Below are positions 44,470 to 53,991 of a stretch of 64,000 nucleotides of DNA, piece after piece (position 1 is the first letter of the stretch; each line of letters begins with the position of its first letter). Under the pieces are notes generated by a model. That model was not told the DNA's origin and made no database searches. It saw only the letters and a program-made list of their open reading frames with translations. Where the stretch lies: NCBI RefSeq assembly GCF_900100765.1, contig NZ_FNFO01000001.1:1-64000 (forward strand), read 5' to 3'. The position numbers and the translations under genes are program-made. This DNA is from Catalinimonas alkaloidigena. Its GTDB lineage: Bacteria; Bacteroidota; Bacteroidia; Cytophagales; Flexibacteraceae.

Positions 44470-45009
44470 ATGTACAACTTCCTGCTTTTTCTACACTCCT
44501 GGGGGCGTTGGCTCGTGCTGATTGCCGCCGTTTGGGCTATTGTTCGTGCATATGCCGGCTGGAAAAACCGGCGGCCTTACCTGAAAGCCGATAACACCGC
44601 TTCCGTATTTTTCATCGCGATGGTCCATAGCCAGGTGCTGATCGGGCTGTTGCTGTATTTTTTTGCCAGCCCGTACGTCAGCCAGGCCATGTCCGACTTC
44701 GGCGGCGCTATGAAAAACGCAGAATTGCGGTATTGGGGAGTGGAGCACATCGCGATGATGATCGTCGCCGCAGTGGTCGCGCAAGTGGGGCGCATCCGGG
44801 CCAAGAAAGCCGATACGCCAACCCGCAAGCACCGTCAGACGTTCTGGTTCTACCTGGTTGCGGTCTTGATCATGCTGCTTTCCATTCCGTGGGGCCTGTT
44901 CAACCCGAAACGTCCGCTGTTCCGTTTCAGCGCCAGCCTCAACGTCAACGTTACAACGACTCCGCCCGCCGCCGTGGCGCCCACGACTACGGTCGAATTG
45001 GTAGGGTAA
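44470..45009 (+). CDS. Four-helix membrane protein with His in each helix start
   Basis: The 179-residue protein has helices at about 9-28, 45-67, 82-103 and 121-142. Each is preceded or entered by His: FLHSWGRWLVL, IAMVHSQVLIGLLLYF, WGVEHIAMMIVAA and RKHRQTFWFYLVA. Such His placement is seen in haem-b-binding membrane proteins, but no family can be named with confidence. The C-terminal tail is rich in Thr, Pro and Val. It is 46 bp downstream of the VWA-type gene and could be co-transcribed. Confidence 0.65.
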   Translation: MYNFLLFLHSWGRWLVLIAAVWAIVRAYAGWKNRRPYLKADNTASVFFIAMVHSQVLIGLLLYFFASPYVSQAMSDFGGAMKNAELRYWGVEHIAMMIVAAVVAQVGRIRAKKADTPTRKHRQTFWFYLVAVLIMLLSIPWGLFNPKRPLFRFSASLNVNVTTTPPAAVAPTTTVELVG

Positions 45010-45065
45010 CCGTTTGGCAAAGCGTCAGACTCGCAAGCCTTACCACAGGAAAGCGAGTGGTTCGG

Positions 45066-45971
45066 CTACCGCATTTTACTGCGTTTCACCAGATAGGGCA
45101 GGAGGATGTGGTTGATGTCCTGGTTGATGTCCGCTTCGATAAAGTCGATTTTGTACTGACCGCACCGTAGCATCAGCTCGTGGCGGAACGCTTCCATCTG
45201 CGTGCGGTAGTGCTCGCGGATCTGCGAAGGCCGTACCTTGACGCGCTCGCCCGTTTCTACGTCAATAAACTCGTGGGGCCGGTCGTCGAAGTTGAATTCC
45301 AGTTCGGTTTTGCCGTCTACCACGTGAAAAAGCAGCACCTCGTGCTGGTTGTGTTTCAGGTGTTGCAGGGCGGCAAAAAGCTCTTCGGCACGCGACAGAT
45401 CTTCGAACATATCGCTGAAGATGATCACCAGCGCCCGGCGGTTCATGCTGTCGGCGATCTGGTGCAGGACCGTAGCCACGGACGTTTTCCGTTCGGGTGA
45501 TGCGGCCGGAAGCAGACGCTCCAGTAGGAGAAAAATCTTGTGGACGTGCGAGGGCGTAGAGCTGACCGGCGTCTGCTGTTCGACTGTTTCGGAAAAGGTC
45601 GTCAGCCCCACGGCATCGCGCTGCTTTTGCAGCATGTACGTCAGTGCCGCCGCCGCCATGATGCTGAAGGTCAGCTTGCCCTGCGTGGCGGTGGGGTAGT
45701 ACATCGACGACGACGTATCGATCAGAATCTGACAGCGCAGGTTGGTTTCCTCCTCGTAACGTTTGGTGTAGAGGCGGTCGGTTTTGCCGTAGACCTTCCA
45801 GTCGATGTGACGGGTGCTTTCGCCGGGATTGTAAATCTTGTGTTCGGCAAACTCGACCGAGAACCCGTGATACGGCGATTTGTGCAGCCCCGTGATGAAG
45901 CCTTCCACCATCTGGCGGGCCAGGAATTCGATGTTGCCAAATTGCTTGACCTGCTGTAAATCAATTTTCAT
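45066..45971 (-). CDS. DUF58 domain protein
   Basis: The 301-residue cytoplasmic protein has the DUF58 blocks: FAEHKIYNPGESTRHIDWKVYGKTD, split at the conserved Y-x-G-D/E-x2-R-x-I-D-W core, followed by the VWA-like metal site LIDTSSSMYYP and ALVIIFSDMFED. DUF58 proteins usually work with a MoxR AAA ATPase that is not in this window. The start overlaps the rlpA stop by 11 bp (ATGAAAATTGA), which indicates coupling. The longer start at 46028 lies within rlpA and is not supported. Confidence 0.85.
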   Translation of the reverse strand: MKIDLQQVKQFGNIEFLARQMVEGFITGLHKSPYHGFSVEFAEHKIYNPGESTRHIDWKVYGKTDRLYTKRYEEETNLRCQILIDTSSSMYYPTATQGKLTFSIMAAAALTYMLQKQRDAVGLTTFSETVEQQTPVSSTPSHVHKIFLLLERLLPAASPERKTSVATVLHQIADSMNRRALVIIFSDMFEDLSRAEELFAALQHLKHNQHEVLLFHVVDGKTELEFNFDDRPHEFIDVETGERVKVRPSQIREHYRTQMEAFRHELMLRCGQYKIDFIEADINQDINHILLPYLVKRSKMR

Positions 45972-46731
45972 GGGCAGCGGGGGATGAAGGGTAAAGAGCG
46001 GCCGGCGTCGGCATGTGTTTTTTGACAAAGCCTTCGTAGCCGAGTTGCAGCAACTGAGGCAGTTGGGCCGCGGCTTCTTCCGAAGTAGGATACGCGCCCA
46101 CCAGGACGCGGTACACCTTGGTGGCGTCTACCTGATCGACCTGAATGAAGAGGTGGCCGGCGTTCAGGGCAGCGAGTGCTTTCACATCGGCGCGGGCGCT
46201 TTCCAGGTCGTGGTACGAACTGACTTGCAGGCCGAAGCCGGCAACGGGGCGCGGCGTACCCCACTGGCTGTAGGTGCGTCCGGCCTCGTAATCCTCCGCA
46301 TTGGCGGCTTCCGTTGTCGCTACCGGAGTGGCGGTTGTCGGCGGTGGAAGGTCTTCGGTGGCGGCCATGCCCATCACTTCCAAACGTACCAATACGGCGC
46401 CTTTGCCCAGTATGCCCAGCTCACGCGCCGCCGCCTTCGACATGTCGAGGATGCGTTTGTGCGAGTAAGGCCCCCGGTCGTTGATGCGCACCACCACCTG
46501 CCGCTGGGTCTTCACGTGTGTGATGCGGACCAGGGTGTTGAAGGGCAAGGTCGGGTGAGCGCCCGTTAGCTGATTCATGTCGAACGTCTCGCCGCTGGCG
46601 GTGGTCCGCCCCTGAAAGCGGTCGGCATAGTAGGAGGCGTAGCCTTCTTTCTGCGTAAGTTCCTGGCCACAAATGGAAAAACGTACCAGCAGACTGCTCG
46701 TGATCAATACAACAACAAAGAGTCGAGACAT
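45961..46731 (-). CDS. rlpA: RlpA-type lipoprotein-like septal protein with DPBB and SPOR domains
   Basis: After a signal peptide (MSRLFVVVLITSSLLVRFSI) a double-psi beta-barrel (about 30-115) shows EGYASYYADRFQGRTTASGE, FNTLVRITH and VVRINDRGPYSHKRILDMS, the catalytic region of RlpA lytic transglycosylases. A linker and a SPOR domain (about 165-240, GFGLQVSSYHDLESARADV) follow. RlpA cleaves naked glycan strands at the septum, and SPOR binds such strands. Length of 256 residues is normal. It is followed by the DUF58 gene with an 11-bp overlap. Confidence 0.9.
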   Translation of the reverse strand: MSRLFVVVLITSSLLVRFSICGQELTQKEGYASYYADRFQGRTTASGETFDMNQLTGAHPTLPFNTLVRITHVKTQRQVVVRINDRGPYSHKRILDMSKAAARELGILGKGAVLVRLEVMGMAATEDLPPPTTATPVATTEAANAEDYEAGRTYSQWGTPRPVAGFGLQVSSYHDLESARADVKALAALNAGHLFIQVDQVDATKVYRVLVGAYPTSEEAAAQLPQLLQLGYEGFVKKHMPTPAALYPSSPAAHEN

Positions 46732-46803
46732 GAAAACAGGAATTGGACAATAAGCACTCTCTAATGAACGAAGTTACCCGAAGGAGTAGTATGAAAAAAT
46801 CTT

Positions 46804-46834
46804 TTTGCGAGAATCTGTATTTATTATAATTTTA
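46804..46834 (+). promoter_or_regulatory. Promoter of the DUF3276 gene
   Basis: TTTG (46804-46807) is followed after 19 bp by TAATTTTA (46827-46834), one base from the TAnnTTTG consensus. The start codon at 46872 is 37 bp downstream. Confidence 0.5.
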
Positions 46835-46871
46835 CCCCTATCCAACATAAAAACCGCAAAGATTAGAAACA

Positions 46872-47201
46872 GTGGAAGAGAACAAGGACCAAGCGAGAGA
46901 CGAGCTTTACTCACAACGCATTCGTGCCGGAAAAAGGACGTACTTTTTTGATGTAAAATCAACAAGAGGAAACGACTACTACCTGACCATCACTGAAAGC
47001 AAGCGGCGTTTCAAGGACGACGGTTTCTTTTACGAAAAACACAAAATCTTTCTCTACAAGGAGGATTTCAACAAGTTCATGGAAGCACTTCAGCAGGCGG
47101 TTGAGCATGTGAAAACGGAATTGCTACCCGATTACGACTTTTCAGAAGTAACGGCGGCAGAAGGCGAGCTGGAAGCGGACGATGAACTGCGTTGGGACTA
47201 G
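46872..47201 (+). CDS. DUF3276 family PUR-like nucleic-acid-binding protein
   Basis: The 109-residue protein starts at GTG 46872 and contains YSQRIRAGKRTYFFDVKST, DYYLTITESKRRF and HKIFLYKEDFNKFMEAL. This is the PUR-alpha-like fold (DUF3276), a small ssDNA/RNA-binding repeat universal in Bacteroidota. Its cellular target is not known. The C-terminal tail is acidic. It is a single-gene unit with promoter and terminator. Confidence 0.88.
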   Translation: MEENKDQARDELYSQRIRAGKRTYFFDVKSTRGNDYYLTITESKRRFKDDGFFYEKHKIFLYKEDFNKFMEALQQAVEHVKTELLPDYDFSEVTAAEGELEADDELRWD

Positions 47202-47225
47202 TCCAAGCGCCACACGAGATTGTAA

Positions 47226-47254
47226 GGCTCATGAGTTTCTCATGAGCTTTTTTT
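47226..47254 (+). terminator. Terminator after the DUF3276 gene
   Basis: GCTCATGA and TCATGAGC form an 8-bp stem with a 5-nt loop, followed by T7. It is 24 bp after the stop codon. Confidence 0.9.
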
Positions 47255-47318
47255 AGCTTTATACCTTCCCTCAACTACCTGCTCCCCCGTGCGTTAGCGC
47301 TGTAACGAGAATGCTTCC

Positions 47319-48449
47319 ATGCTGAACCGACTGACCCTACAACTGCTGCTCATCGTTCTGGCCATCATTTTTCTGGGCTGGATCTTTTCGAGTCTGCTCT
47401 TCTATTTTCTGATTTCCCTGATTCTGGCCACGTTGCTGAAGCCGCTGACCGATATGGTCCACAACGTACAGATCTACGGGATGCGGGTGCCGCGTGCCCT
47501 GGCGGTGGTCACTTCGTTCATGCTGCTGGCGTCGATCCTGACCCTGTTTGTGCTGATGTTCATCCCGCTGGTACAGGCGCAGATCAAGGTGATCAGCAAC
47601 ATCGACCTGGACGACCTGCTCTACTCGCTGGAGGGGCCTATTTCCGAGCTGGAAGAGTTTTTCCTGCGCAATAACCTGACGAACCAGGAGAAGGGGTTCC
47701 TGTTGGAGTCGCTGCAAAAAAACACGCTGACGTTGTTCAGTTCCATCAACTTCAACAACCTGATCAACAACCTGCTGTGGTTTACGGGGAGTTTCTTCGT
47801 GACGCTACTGGCGCTGGTGTTCATCACCTTCTTCCTGCTGTACGAGAAAGGGATTCTCAAGCGGTTGTTTCTGCGGGCGGTGCCCAATGCCTACTTCGAG
47901 TTGGTAATTGCCGCCCTGCACAAGATCGAGACCCTGCTGAGCAACTATCTGACGGGCTTGCTGTTGCAGATGTTTTCGGTCTTTACGCTGGTGTCACTGG
48001 GGCTGACCATCGTGGGCGTAAAGTACGTGCCGACCATTGCCATCTTTGCGGCCATCGCCAACCTGATTCCGTACCTGGGACCCATTTTGGGGGGCGCGTT
48101 CGGACTGTTCGTAGGGATTTCGACCGCCCCGTTCGACCTGTCCGCCAACGAATACGTATGGCTGATTGCTAAGATTCTGGCCGTGTTTGCCACGGTGCAA
48201 CTGGTGGATAACCTGGTGTTGCAACCCGTCATCTTTTCGAAAAGCGTGAAAGCGCACCCGCTCGAAATTTTTGTGATTATATTTGCAGGCGCCGCCATTG
48301 CAGGACCGGTGGGGATGATTGCGGCCATCCCTTTTTATACGATCATACGTGTGTCGGCCACTGAATTTTTCAGAGGCTACCAGCAGTATTACATTTTTGA
48401 CCGCTTCAAAGAGCATCACCGATTCAAATTCGATCAGTTTATTAAATGA
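47319..48449 (+). CDS. AI-2E family transporter
   Basis: The 376-residue membrane protein has about eight helices and the family features PLTDMVHNVQIYGMRVPRAL near the N-terminus, FFVTLLALVFITFFLLYEKG in the middle, and LIPYLGPILGGAFGLFVGIS toward the C-terminus. The family is named after TqsA, but its members also include sodium/proton antiporters, and the substrate here is unknown. It overlaps ychF by 4 bp (ATGA), so the two are translationally coupled. Confidence 0.88.
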   Translation: MLNRLTLQLLLIVLAIIFLGWIFSSLLFYFLISLILATLLKPLTDMVHNVQIYGMRVPRALAVVTSFMLLASILTLFVLMFIPLVQAQIKVISNIDLDDLLYSLEGPISELEEFFLRNNLTNQEKGFLLESLQKNTLTLFSSINFNNLINNLLWFTGSFFVTLLALVFITFFLLYEKGILKRLFLRAVPNAYFELVIAALHKIETLLSNYLTGLLLQMFSVFTLVSLGLTIVGVKYVPTIAIFAAIANLIPYLGPILGGAFGLFVGISTAPFDLSANEYVWLIAKILAVFATVQLVDNLVLQPVIFSKSVKAHPLEIFVIIFAGAAIAGPVGMIAAIPFYTIIRVSATEFFRGYQQYYIFDRFKEHHRFKFDQFIK

Positions 48450-49543
48450 GCCTTCAATGTGGAATCGTGGGTTTGCCCAACGTGGGGAAATCGACGTTGT
48501 TCAATGCCCTTTCGAATAACAAGGCAGAAGCTGCCAACTATCCTTTTTGCACCATTGAGCCTAACGTGGGCATCATCACCGTGCCCGACAAACGGTTGAC
48601 CATTCTGGAAGACCTGGTGCATCCGCAAAAGGTCATCCCGACCGTCATTGAGTTTGTCGACATCGCCGGGCTGGTCAAAGGTGCCAGCAAAGGCGAAGGG
48701 CTCGGCAACAAGTTTCTGGCCAACATTCGCGAAGTCGATGCCGTTGTGCACGTGATTCGCTGCTTCGACGATCCCAACGTTGTGCACGTCGCCGGTGGGG
48801 TCGATCCGGTGTTCGACAAAGAGGTAATCGACACGGAACTTCAGTTGAAAGACCTGGAATCGGTCGAGAAGAAAATTGCACGCCTGGAGCGGGTCGCAAA
48901 GTCGGGCGATGCCAAAGCCAAAAAAGAACTTCAGGTCCTGGAGGTATACAAAGCCCACCTGGAAGAAGGCAAGAGCGCGCGGAGTGTGCCGGTTGAGGAA
49001 GAAGACAAAGCCGCCGTGGCGGATCTGTTTCTGTTGACGGCCAAACCGGTGATTTACGTAGCTAACGTAGACGAAGCTTCCATCCCCAACGGAAACGAGT
49101 TGGTGGAGAAGCTGCGCGAGGCCGTAAAAGACGAAAATGCCAAGGTGATTGTGGTCTGCGCGGCGCTGGAAGCGCAGATTGCCGAAATCGAAGAAGAGGA
49201 CGAACGGCAGATGTTTCTGGAGGAATATGGCCTGAGCGAGTCGGGGCTAGACCGACTGATTCAGGCTTCCTATGATTTACTGAATCTGATTACTTATTTT
49301 ACGGCGGGCGAAAAAGAGGTACGTGCCTGGACCATCCGTCGGGGCTGGAAAGCGCCACAGGCCGCAGGCGTGATCCACAGTGATTTCGAACGTGGGTTTA
49401 TCCGGGCCGAGGTGATCAAGATAGAAGATTACCAGAAGTACAAAACGGAAGTAGCCTGCCGAGAGGCCGGACGCGTCGCCGTCGAAGGAAAAGAATATGT
49501 GGTGGAAGATGCCGACGTCATGCATTTCCGCTTCAACGTTTAA
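48446..49543 (+). CDS. ychF: Redox-regulated ribosome-binding ATPase YchF
   Basis: The 365-residue protein has GLPNVGKST (G1), the [19 protein letters not shown] switch, [17 protein letters not shown] (G3), the variant NVDE nucleotide motif, and the C-terminal TGS-like domain with [20 protein letters not shown] and HSDFERGF. YchF/OLA1 prefers ATP to GTP and binds ribosomes. It shares a 4-bp overlap with the AI-2E-type gene. Confidence 0.97.
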   Translation: MSLQCGIVGLPNVGKSTLFNALSNNKAEAANYPFCTIEPNVGIITVPDKRLTILEDLVHPQKVIPTVIEFVDIAGLVKGASKGEGLGNKFLANIREVDAVVHVIRCFDDPNVVHVAGGVDPVFDKEVIDTELQLKDLESVEKKIARLERVAKSGDAKAKKELQVLEVYKAHLEEGKSARSVPVEEEDKAAVADLFLLTAKPVIYVANVDEASIPNGNELVEKLREAVKDENAKVIVVCAALEAQIAEIEEEDERQMFLEEYGLSESGLDRLIQASYDLLNLITYFTAGEKEVRAWTIRRGWKAPQAAGVIHSDFERGFIRAEVIKIEDYQKYKTEVACREAGRVAVEGKEYVVEDADVMHFRFNV

Positions 49544-49824
49544 ATACGCCCACCGCTTGGGGATAGAGGGCATTTAATGGTCAGTTCCTCCGCTTAGGTT
49601 CGATTTATTGGATAATTTCCATAATTGTGCCAAGGTTTTGAGTAGAAATTGATACATTAATACTTTATATTTAAACTTAATGCGTAGCATTGCACAGCTA
49701 AAGCTTTATTCGTTGAAAATAGTTATTACAGGATTTTTCTTTTTTGAAACAGGTTTTTCAGCCTATAAAAAAGATACTTGTTCCTGCGATACTTAATTGG
49801 TGTCACTTCTAGCTAGGGACAATC

Positions 49825-50682
49825 GTGAGGGTTCGTATTATCTTTTCTTTACACAACCGGGGGGCAATGGTGCCCTTTCACCATCAGTACCTCCTGTCTG
49901 ATTTCCTGCAATCGTTATTACAGGGGCGGGACCATGTTGCACTGGAAAATTACAGTTTTTCCGGCCTGAAAGGGCAAACAAAGGTATCGAGACAAGGCCT
50001 TTGTTTCTTTTCGAGCAAAGTGACACTGGTGTTTTCGTGCCCGAGCCGTGAGGTAGTTATGTTGTTGGCGCGGCGCATTTTCGAAAAGCCGGAGTATCAG
50101 TTGGGCGAGCTGCAGGTGTCGCCCGAGAGCATTGCCGAAGAAGAAGAGGTCTGTTTTGAAGGTCCTTCTTCCAAGTTCATTTGCATTTCTCCGATGGTGC
50201 TGTTGTCGCCCCTGGACGACAGCAACGCCAAGAAATTCATCTCGCCGGAAAGCGACTATTTTTCGGACTTGTTGTACGAGTCCACCATGTCGCGGATGGA
50301 GCAATCGGGCCATTATACGCCCGAACAGATTGCCTCCTTCTACAAATTTCAGGTCGTGCCTGACCAGACGTATTTGAACCGCATCAAGAGCGAGGAAAAA
50401 AAGTTTGCGCGGGTGTATCCGGTCTTTATCGAAGGCAAAAAGATGGAGGTGCGGGGCTACACAATGCCTTTTACCATCTTTGCCGAGCCTGAAGTGCAAA
50501 AGTTCGTGTTCGAATGCGGTATGGGCGAGATGTGCCACAAAGGTTTCGGTATGCTCGACGTGGCCAATTCGGCTCCCCACAAACGCGCCCGTTTCCTCAA
50601 TATGGAGGAGGTTACCCAACAACCACAACCGCCTTCGACCGTGCCCGGCAGCATGCCGCGTGTGCGTCGCGAAAACAGCTAG
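49825..50682 (+). CDS. cas6: Orphan Cas6-family CRISPR endoribonuclease
   Basis: The 285-residue protein has the Cas6 opening RIIFSLHNRGAMVPFHHQYLL (H19, H20), a first RAMP/ferredoxin-like domain (YSFSGLKGQTKVSRQGL, VTLVFSCPSRE) and the Gly-rich RAMP loop C231-GMGEMCHKGFGML near the C-terminus. In CRISPR systems, Cas6 cuts repeat RNA into guides. No CRISPR array and no other cas gene lies within the window, so it is either an orphan serving a distant array or a protein with another RNA role. The catalytic His seen near residue 46 of archaeal Cas6 is not obvious here. It converges on the plug-protein gene with 1 bp between stop codons. Confidence 0.85.
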   Translation: MRVRIIFSLHNRGAMVPFHHQYLLSDFLQSLLQGRDHVALENYSFSGLKGQTKVSRQGLCFFSSKVTLVFSCPSREVVMLLARRIFEKPEYQLGELQVSPESIAEEEEVCFEGPSSKFICISPMVLLSPLDDSNAKKFISPESDYFSDLLYESTMSRMEQSGHYTPEQIASFYKFQVVPDQTYLNRIKSEEKKFARVYPVFIEGKKMEVRGYTMPFTIFAEPEVQKFVFECGMGEMCHKGFGMLDVANSAPHKRARFLNMEEVTQQPQPPSTVPGSMPRVRRENS

Positions 50683-50683
50683 C

Positions 50684-52024
50684 CTACTTCCGGCCGTAGT
50701 AATCCTGGGCGGTGTATCCAATCAGCCGATCGGCCCGTGCCCCCGGCGCGCGGTAATACGTCAGAATGTCGTAGATATTCTCGGTGATGTTGTAACTTCC
50801 TTCGAAGTACTGTTCGTCGATCTTGTTTCCCTGCACCAGCGCATAGCTATAGTTGTAGTACCCCTGCTTAAGTAGCATGGTGCCTACGTAAGCACCTGTT
50901 GCTTCGTCGTACTTTAGTCGAAATTCTTCTTTGGGGCGCCAGCTGGAAAGCTCGCCAAACACATAAACTTCGCCTTCGATCGGTGGAGTCAAGAGTTTGA
51001 AGTGAGCGTATACGTAATCGGCAGCGGTGTTGCTTTCACGCGTTTCATAATTCTCGATCACGAATTTCCCGTTCAGGTCTTGTAACTGGGTATAGACCGC
51101 CCGTCGTCGCGATTTGTCGGGCACCAGGTAAACGTCGACGCGCTGGTCGGTCCGGTCGATGCTGGCCATGCCAAACCCCAGAAACCGGTAGCTGCGCAGG
51201 TCGACCGTGCGGTACTCGTTCAGGCCCGGAAAGTTATTCTCCCCGCTGAAATACTGGTAGTCGAGCGTTCGATCGTTCGGGTCTACGTAGAGGGGCGCCA
51301 GCTTTAAGGCATTGTCCCACCGTCCGTTTTGCCGAACAAATGTCTGCATGTTTACCTGAGGATTGACCAGGTTCAACTGTGCGTAGTTGATGATAAAGTC
51401 CACCTGTTCGTTGGTTGCGCGCTGGGTTACGTCGGCCGAAAATTTGACGTCGGCCCGGATGCTGACCAATTCTTCGTAGACCGAAAAACGGCGGGTAAGT
51501 ACGATGTCCTGTTCGTTGTTTTCCCGATAGACCACCACGACGTAGTTGCCCGAGACTTTCACGGGCGGGAGCGTCATGCTGTAATGCACGTAGGGCATCC
51601 GCGTATTGATGGAAATCTCGTAGTTAGTGATCTGAAACTGGTTGTATTCGAACATGTAATCCATGTCGAACAGTTGCGATTTCTCCCAGTTCGCATCGCA
51701 ATGGATCAGTTTGAAATAGTAATTGAAGTACTGATCGCCCAGTTCGTCGAACTCCAGCATCAGTGCCGGCGGATTTTGCAGCGGGATCACCGGGTTGCTC
51801 AGCATCTGCTGGGCGTCGTTAGGGCCGGTGGTCAGCGGGTACAGCAGCGGAGTGCGAATGCGCTCTTCGTACGTGTAATCTGCCAGCCGGAGGGTTTTGT
51901 CCTGCACGGCACCCGTGGCCGTGACGCGGCCGTTTGCGTTGGTACCGGAGCCGGCTTGTTGCGCCACCGGAACGCACGTGCTGATCAAAAACGGCAGAGC
52001 CAGAAGGGGGAGAAGTCGGATCAT
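50684..52024 (-). CDS. Type IX secretion system plug protein (DUF5103)
   Basis: The 446-residue protein has a lipoprotein-type leader (LLPLLALPFLISTC) and the DUF5103 pattern: NPPALMLEFDELGDQYFNYYFK, split around LEFD-x-L, then IHCDANWEKSQLF, EYNQFQITNYEIS and FPGLNEYRTVDLRSYRFLGF. DUF5103 includes the plug protein that closes the SprA translocon of the type IX secretion system. Later residues have an Ig-like domain (GEVYVFGELSSWRPKEEFRL). The start at 52024 is chosen by the leader. It follows the ABC-F gene on the minus strand by 32 bp. Confidence 0.9.
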   Translation of the reverse strand: MIRLLPLLALPFLISTCVPVAQQAGSGTNANGRVTATGAVQDKTLRLADYTYEERIRTPLLYPLTTGPNDAQQMLSNPVIPLQNPPALMLEFDELGDQYFNYYFKLIHCDANWEKSQLFDMDYMFEYNQFQITNYEISINTRMPYVHYSMTLPPVKVSGNYVVVVYRENNEQDIVLTRRFSVYEELVSIRADVKFSADVTQRATNEQVDFIINYAQLNLVNPQVNMQTFVRQNGRWDNALKLAPLYVDPNDRTLDYQYFSGENNFPGLNEYRTVDLRSYRFLGFGMASIDRTDQRVDVYLVPDKSRRRAVYTQLQDLNGKFVIENYETRESNTAADYVYAHFKLLTPPIEGEVYVFGELSSWRPKEEFRLKYDEATGAYVGTMLLKQGYYNYSYALVQGNKIDEQYFEGSYNITENIYDILTYYRAPGARADRLIGYTAQDYYGRK

Positions 52025-52056
52025 GAGAAAAGGGTGCAACAAAGAAACGAACGTGT

Positions 52057-53991
52057 TTACGATCCTATTTTCTTTTCAAGCGCTTCAATCTCCAGCATCA
52101 GCTTCTCCCAGGCAGTATTCTGCGTGTCGATACTCTGTTGCAGGCGTTGGTAACGTCCGTTAACGGTGTGCAACTGATCCGGGTTGGCGTAAATGGTCGG
52201 GTCGGCCATCTCTTCTTCCAGTGTGGCTTTCTGACGTTCCAGCTCTTCGATTTCTTTCTCCTGCACTTCCAGCCGACCCCGCAGTTGCTTCAGCGTACGA
52301 CGCGCCTCCTGGTGTTCTTGTGTATCGGCGGGGGAAGCGGTTTTCTGCGGCTGCGGGGCAGGCGCAGGAGCGGGCGGTGCGGAGGCGCGCTGCGCTTCGC
52401 GCTGCTGCTGCCAGTAGAGGTATTCGTCGAAGGTGCCCGGATATTCTTTGATTTCGTGCTCCTCGATGTACCAGATTTTGTTGGCGATGTGGCTCACGAA
52501 GTGCCGGTCGTGCGAAACGCACACAAAGCTGCCTTCGTATTGCTGCAGGGCCTGAATCAGGATGTTGACCGATTGCATGTCCAGGTGGTTGGTCGGTTCG
52601 TCCAGCAACAGAAAGTTGGCTTCCGAGATCAGCGTACGGGCCAGTGCCACGCGCGACTTTTCGCCTCCCGAAAGGACCTTGATTTTCTTAAACACCTCAT
52701 CGTCTGAAAACAGAAAGCACCCCAGCACGGTCCGCAGTTCCATCTCGGTTTTGCCCGAGCCGGCCTGTTTCAATTCGTCGAGCAGGTTATTTTCGACGTT
52801 GAGCGATTCGAGTTGGTGCTGCGCGTAAAACGCCTGAATGACGTTGTAGCCCTCGTTGCGCTCTCCCTGCACCTGCTCGCCCCCCGACAGAATGCGCAGC
52901 AACGTTGATTTCCCCCGGCCGTTGGCACCGACGAGCGCAATTTTGTCGCCACGTTGCACCATCGCGTGCGTGTGCTGCAAGATCACTTTGTTGCCGTAGG
53001 CCTTCGACACATCTTTCAGTTCGATGACCTGCCGCCCCGAAGGCTGCGAAAAATTGAAGCGGAAATGGACCCGAGCGTTTTGATCGACGACGTCGTCGAT
53101 GGTTTCCATGCGTTCGAGTGCTTTGACGCGCGATTGTACCTGCCGTGCCTTGGTAGCTTTGGAGCGGAACCGTTCGATGAAACGTTCCGTCTGGCGGATT
53201 TTCGCCTGTTGGTTCTCGTAGGCGTTCTTCTGAATTTCGTTGCGCAGAGACTTTTCTTCCAGGAAGAACGAGTAGTTGCCCGGATAGACGTTGAGTTGCT
53301 GTTGCGCCACTTCGACGATCATGTTCGAAACGTTGTCGAGAAACTGGCGGTCGTGTGATACGACAATGACGGCTCCTTCGTAGGTCGTCAGGTAATTCTC
53401 CACCCATTGGATGGACGGAAGGTCCAGGTGGTTGGTCGGTTCGTCGAGCATCAGGAGCGAAGGCTTTTGCAACAGCAGCTTGGCCAGCATCACCCGCATA
53501 CGCCATCCGCCCGAAAACTCGCGCAATGGGCGCTGCAACTCGTCGGTCGAAAAGCCCAGCCCTTCCAGAATGGCTTCCGCGCGCGCCTGCATGGTATAGC
53601 CATCGAGCAGTTCGAACTCCTCCTGCAACCGCGTCAGTTTGTCAACCAGATGATCTTCGTAGTGCTTTTCCATCTGGTGCAGCACGTTGTCGATCTGTCG
53701 CTGTACTTCCAGGCCGCGCTCAAATGCCTGCATGGCGACCAGCAGAATGGAATCCTCCGTCTGGTAAGAAAGCAGGTCCTGGTTCAGGAAGCCGATGGAG
53801 CAATCGTTCGACATCGAAATCGATCCGCCATCGGGCGAATATTCGCCGGTGATCAGGCGCAGTAGGGTAGACTTGCCGGCACCGTTCGGGCCGATCAGAC
53901 CAATGCGATCTTTGGGTTTGATGTGGAGCGAGGCCCCGTCGTAAAGCGTGCGGCCGCCAAAATGAAAGGACAGGTCGTTAATAGCGATCAT
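52057..53991 (-). CDS. ABC-F family ATPase (Uup/YfmR-like)
   Basis: Two ATP-binding cassettes lie in one 644-residue chain with no membrane part. The first has GPNGAGKST, FSGGWRMRVMLAKLL and LLMLDEPTNHLDLPS; the second has GANGRGKST, LSGGEKSRVALARTL and LLLDEPTNHLDMQS. A linker (about 245-300) and a C-terminal coiled coil (about 575-640) are of the Uup type. ABC-F proteins act on the ribosome to resolve stalling or resist antibiotics; the exact class cannot be set. It lies upstream of the plug-protein gene. Confidence 0.93.
   Translation of the reverse strand: MIAINDLSFHFGGRTLYDGASLHIKPKDRIGLIGPNGAGKSTLLRLITGEYSPDGGSISMSNDCSIGFLNQDLLSYQTEDSILLVAMQAFERGLEVQRQIDNVLHQMEKHYEDHLVDKLTRLQEEFELLDGYTMQARAEAILEGLGFSTDELQRPLREFSGGWRMRVMLAKLLLQKPSLLMLDEPTNHLDLPSIQWVENYLTTYEGAVIVVSHDRQFLDNVSNMIVEVAQQQLNVYPGNYSFFLEEKSLRNEIQKNAYENQQAKIRQTERFIERFRSKATKARQVQSRVKALERMETIDDVVDQNARVHFRFNFSQPSGRQVIELKDVSKAYGNKVILQHTHAMVQRGDKIALVGANGRGKSTLLRILSGGEQVQGERNEGYNVIQAFYAQHQLESLNVENNLLDELKQAGSGKTEMELRTVLGCFLFSDDEVFKKIKVLSGGEKSRVALARTLISEANFLLLDEPTNHLDMQSVNILIQALQQYEGSFVCVSHDRHFVSHIANKIWYIEEHEIKEYPGTFDEYLYWQQQREAQRASAPPAPAPAPQPQKTASPADTQEHQEARRTLKQLRGRLEVQEKEIEELERQKATLEEEMADPTIYANPDQLHTVNGRYQRLQQSIDTQNTAWEKLMLEIEALEKKIGS

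Noticed and set aside
47227-47247. TGA-N5-TCA resembling the Crp/Fnr box
   Set aside because: The spacing is five bases, and the sequence is the stem of a rho-independent terminator after the DUF3276 gene.
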